Positions 23,057 through 23,277 of a stretch of 23,277 nucleotides of DNA are shown here, one piece after another. The notes under the pieces are model-generated. The model worked only from the letters and a program-made list of their open reading frames with translations. It had not been told where the DNA came from and searched no databases. The stretch is from an uncultured Collinsella sp. (GTDB taxonomy: Bacteria > Actinomycetota > Coriobacteriia > Coriobacteriales > Coriobacteriaceae): NCBI GenBank assembly GCA_959026535.1, contig CAUFMB010000034.1:1-23277 (forward strand), given 5' to 3'. The position numbers and the translations under genes were made by a program. Every line of letters begins with the position of its first letter. The first letter of the stretch is position 1.

Positions 23057-23277
23057 ATGGCTATTACCCCTGCTGACATCCAGGCTCAGACTTTCTCTGA
23101 GGCCAAGCGCGGCTATGATCCCGCCGAGGTCGACGTCTTCTTGGAGACGCTGTCCTCTGAGGTTGACGCTATGCTCGCTAAGATCGTCGACCTTAAGGGT
23201 CGTCTGACTGCTACCGAGCAGCAGCTTGCCGATGCCCAGGCTCAGCTTGCCCAGGCTCAGGATGCCCCCGCCCAGGC
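23057..23277 (+). CDS. divIVA: DivIVA domain protein (Wag31-like), 5' part only
   Basis: This coiled-coil protein recognises curved membrane at poles and septa and organises wall growth and division. Only 73 codons are in the window and the frame stays open to the end. Residues 1-35 hold the DivIVA start MAITPADIQAQTFSEAKRG followed by YDPAEVDVFLETL, the family signature. After this, a coiled coil begins (VDAMLAKIVDLKGRLTATEQ) and then runs into a repeat of Ala, Gln, Asp and Leu. AAAGGAGAA is a strong ribosome site before the ATG. The gene is complete only outside this window. Confidence 0.93.
   Translation, partial: MAITPADIQAQTFSEAKRGYDPAEVDVFLETLSSEVDAMLAKIVDLKGRLTATEQQLADAQAQLAQAQDAPAQ

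Noticed and set aside
23200..23277. Repeated GCCCAGGCTCAG units as a DNA repeat array
   Set aside because: These are Ala-Gln-Leu-Asp coding repeats in the DivIVA coiled-coil/linker region, explained by the protein.

Overview
The window is a nearly complete division and cell wall (dcw) cluster of a fairly GC-rich Gram-positive bacterium, and every gene is on the + strand. The set fits Actinomycetota. There is no ftsA, ftsZ is followed by pgeF, yggS, sepF, yggT and divIVA, and the FtsZ tail is of the actinobacterial kind. Codon use, the order of the mur genes and the short low-complexity tails suggest class Coriobacteriia, perhaps a Collinsella-like gut organism. That placement is an inference from memory of the families, not from a search.

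Layout. Positions 1-100 hold a strong candidate promoter, with two GGGG-N5-CCCC palindromes, ahead of mraZ. Next come mraZ, rsmH, an ftsL-like gene, ftsI, murF, mraY, murD, ftsW, murG, murC, murB and ftsQ (102-14247), mostly overlapping or closely spaced. An AT-rich control region (about 14260-14445) precedes ftsZ, which ends at a strong intrinsic terminator (15626-15660). A second unit then starts: pgeF, pstS, pstC, pstA, pstB and phoU (15815-21048), a complete high-affinity phosphate uptake operon placed inside the division cluster and coupled to pgeF by an ATGA overlap. The division order resumes with yggS, sepF, yggT and the start of divIVA, which runs off the window.

How the genes work together. 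MurC, MurD and MurF with MurB build the UDP-MurNAc-pentapeptide, MraY and MurG make lipid II, and FtsW with FtsI polymerises and crosslinks it at the septum. FtsQ and the FtsL-like protein regulate that synthase. FtsZ forms the ring, SepF would anchor it to the membrane in place of FtsA, and YggT and DivIVA sit at the membrane and poles. MurE, needed between MurD and MurF, is not in the window.

The window is mainly a well-known locus. The points that look worth a second look are: (1) yggT has no ATG, GTG or TTG at its expected start, has a good Shine-Dalgarno before an ATC, and is in frame with sepF across one stop codon; (2) FtsI and FtsW share a short motif (DPxxRLR...GPRVR) in their cytoplasmic tails; (3) the palindrome in the mraZ promoter spacer is a likely MraZ operator in inverted rather than direct-repeat form; (4) the pst operon insertion and 11-bp-phased direct repeats upstream of it; (5) FtsQ has a tail of about 160 residues with no acidic residue. 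No tRNA, rRNA, CRISPR array, insertion sequence or phage gene was seen. No stretch above 300 bases lacks a gene.
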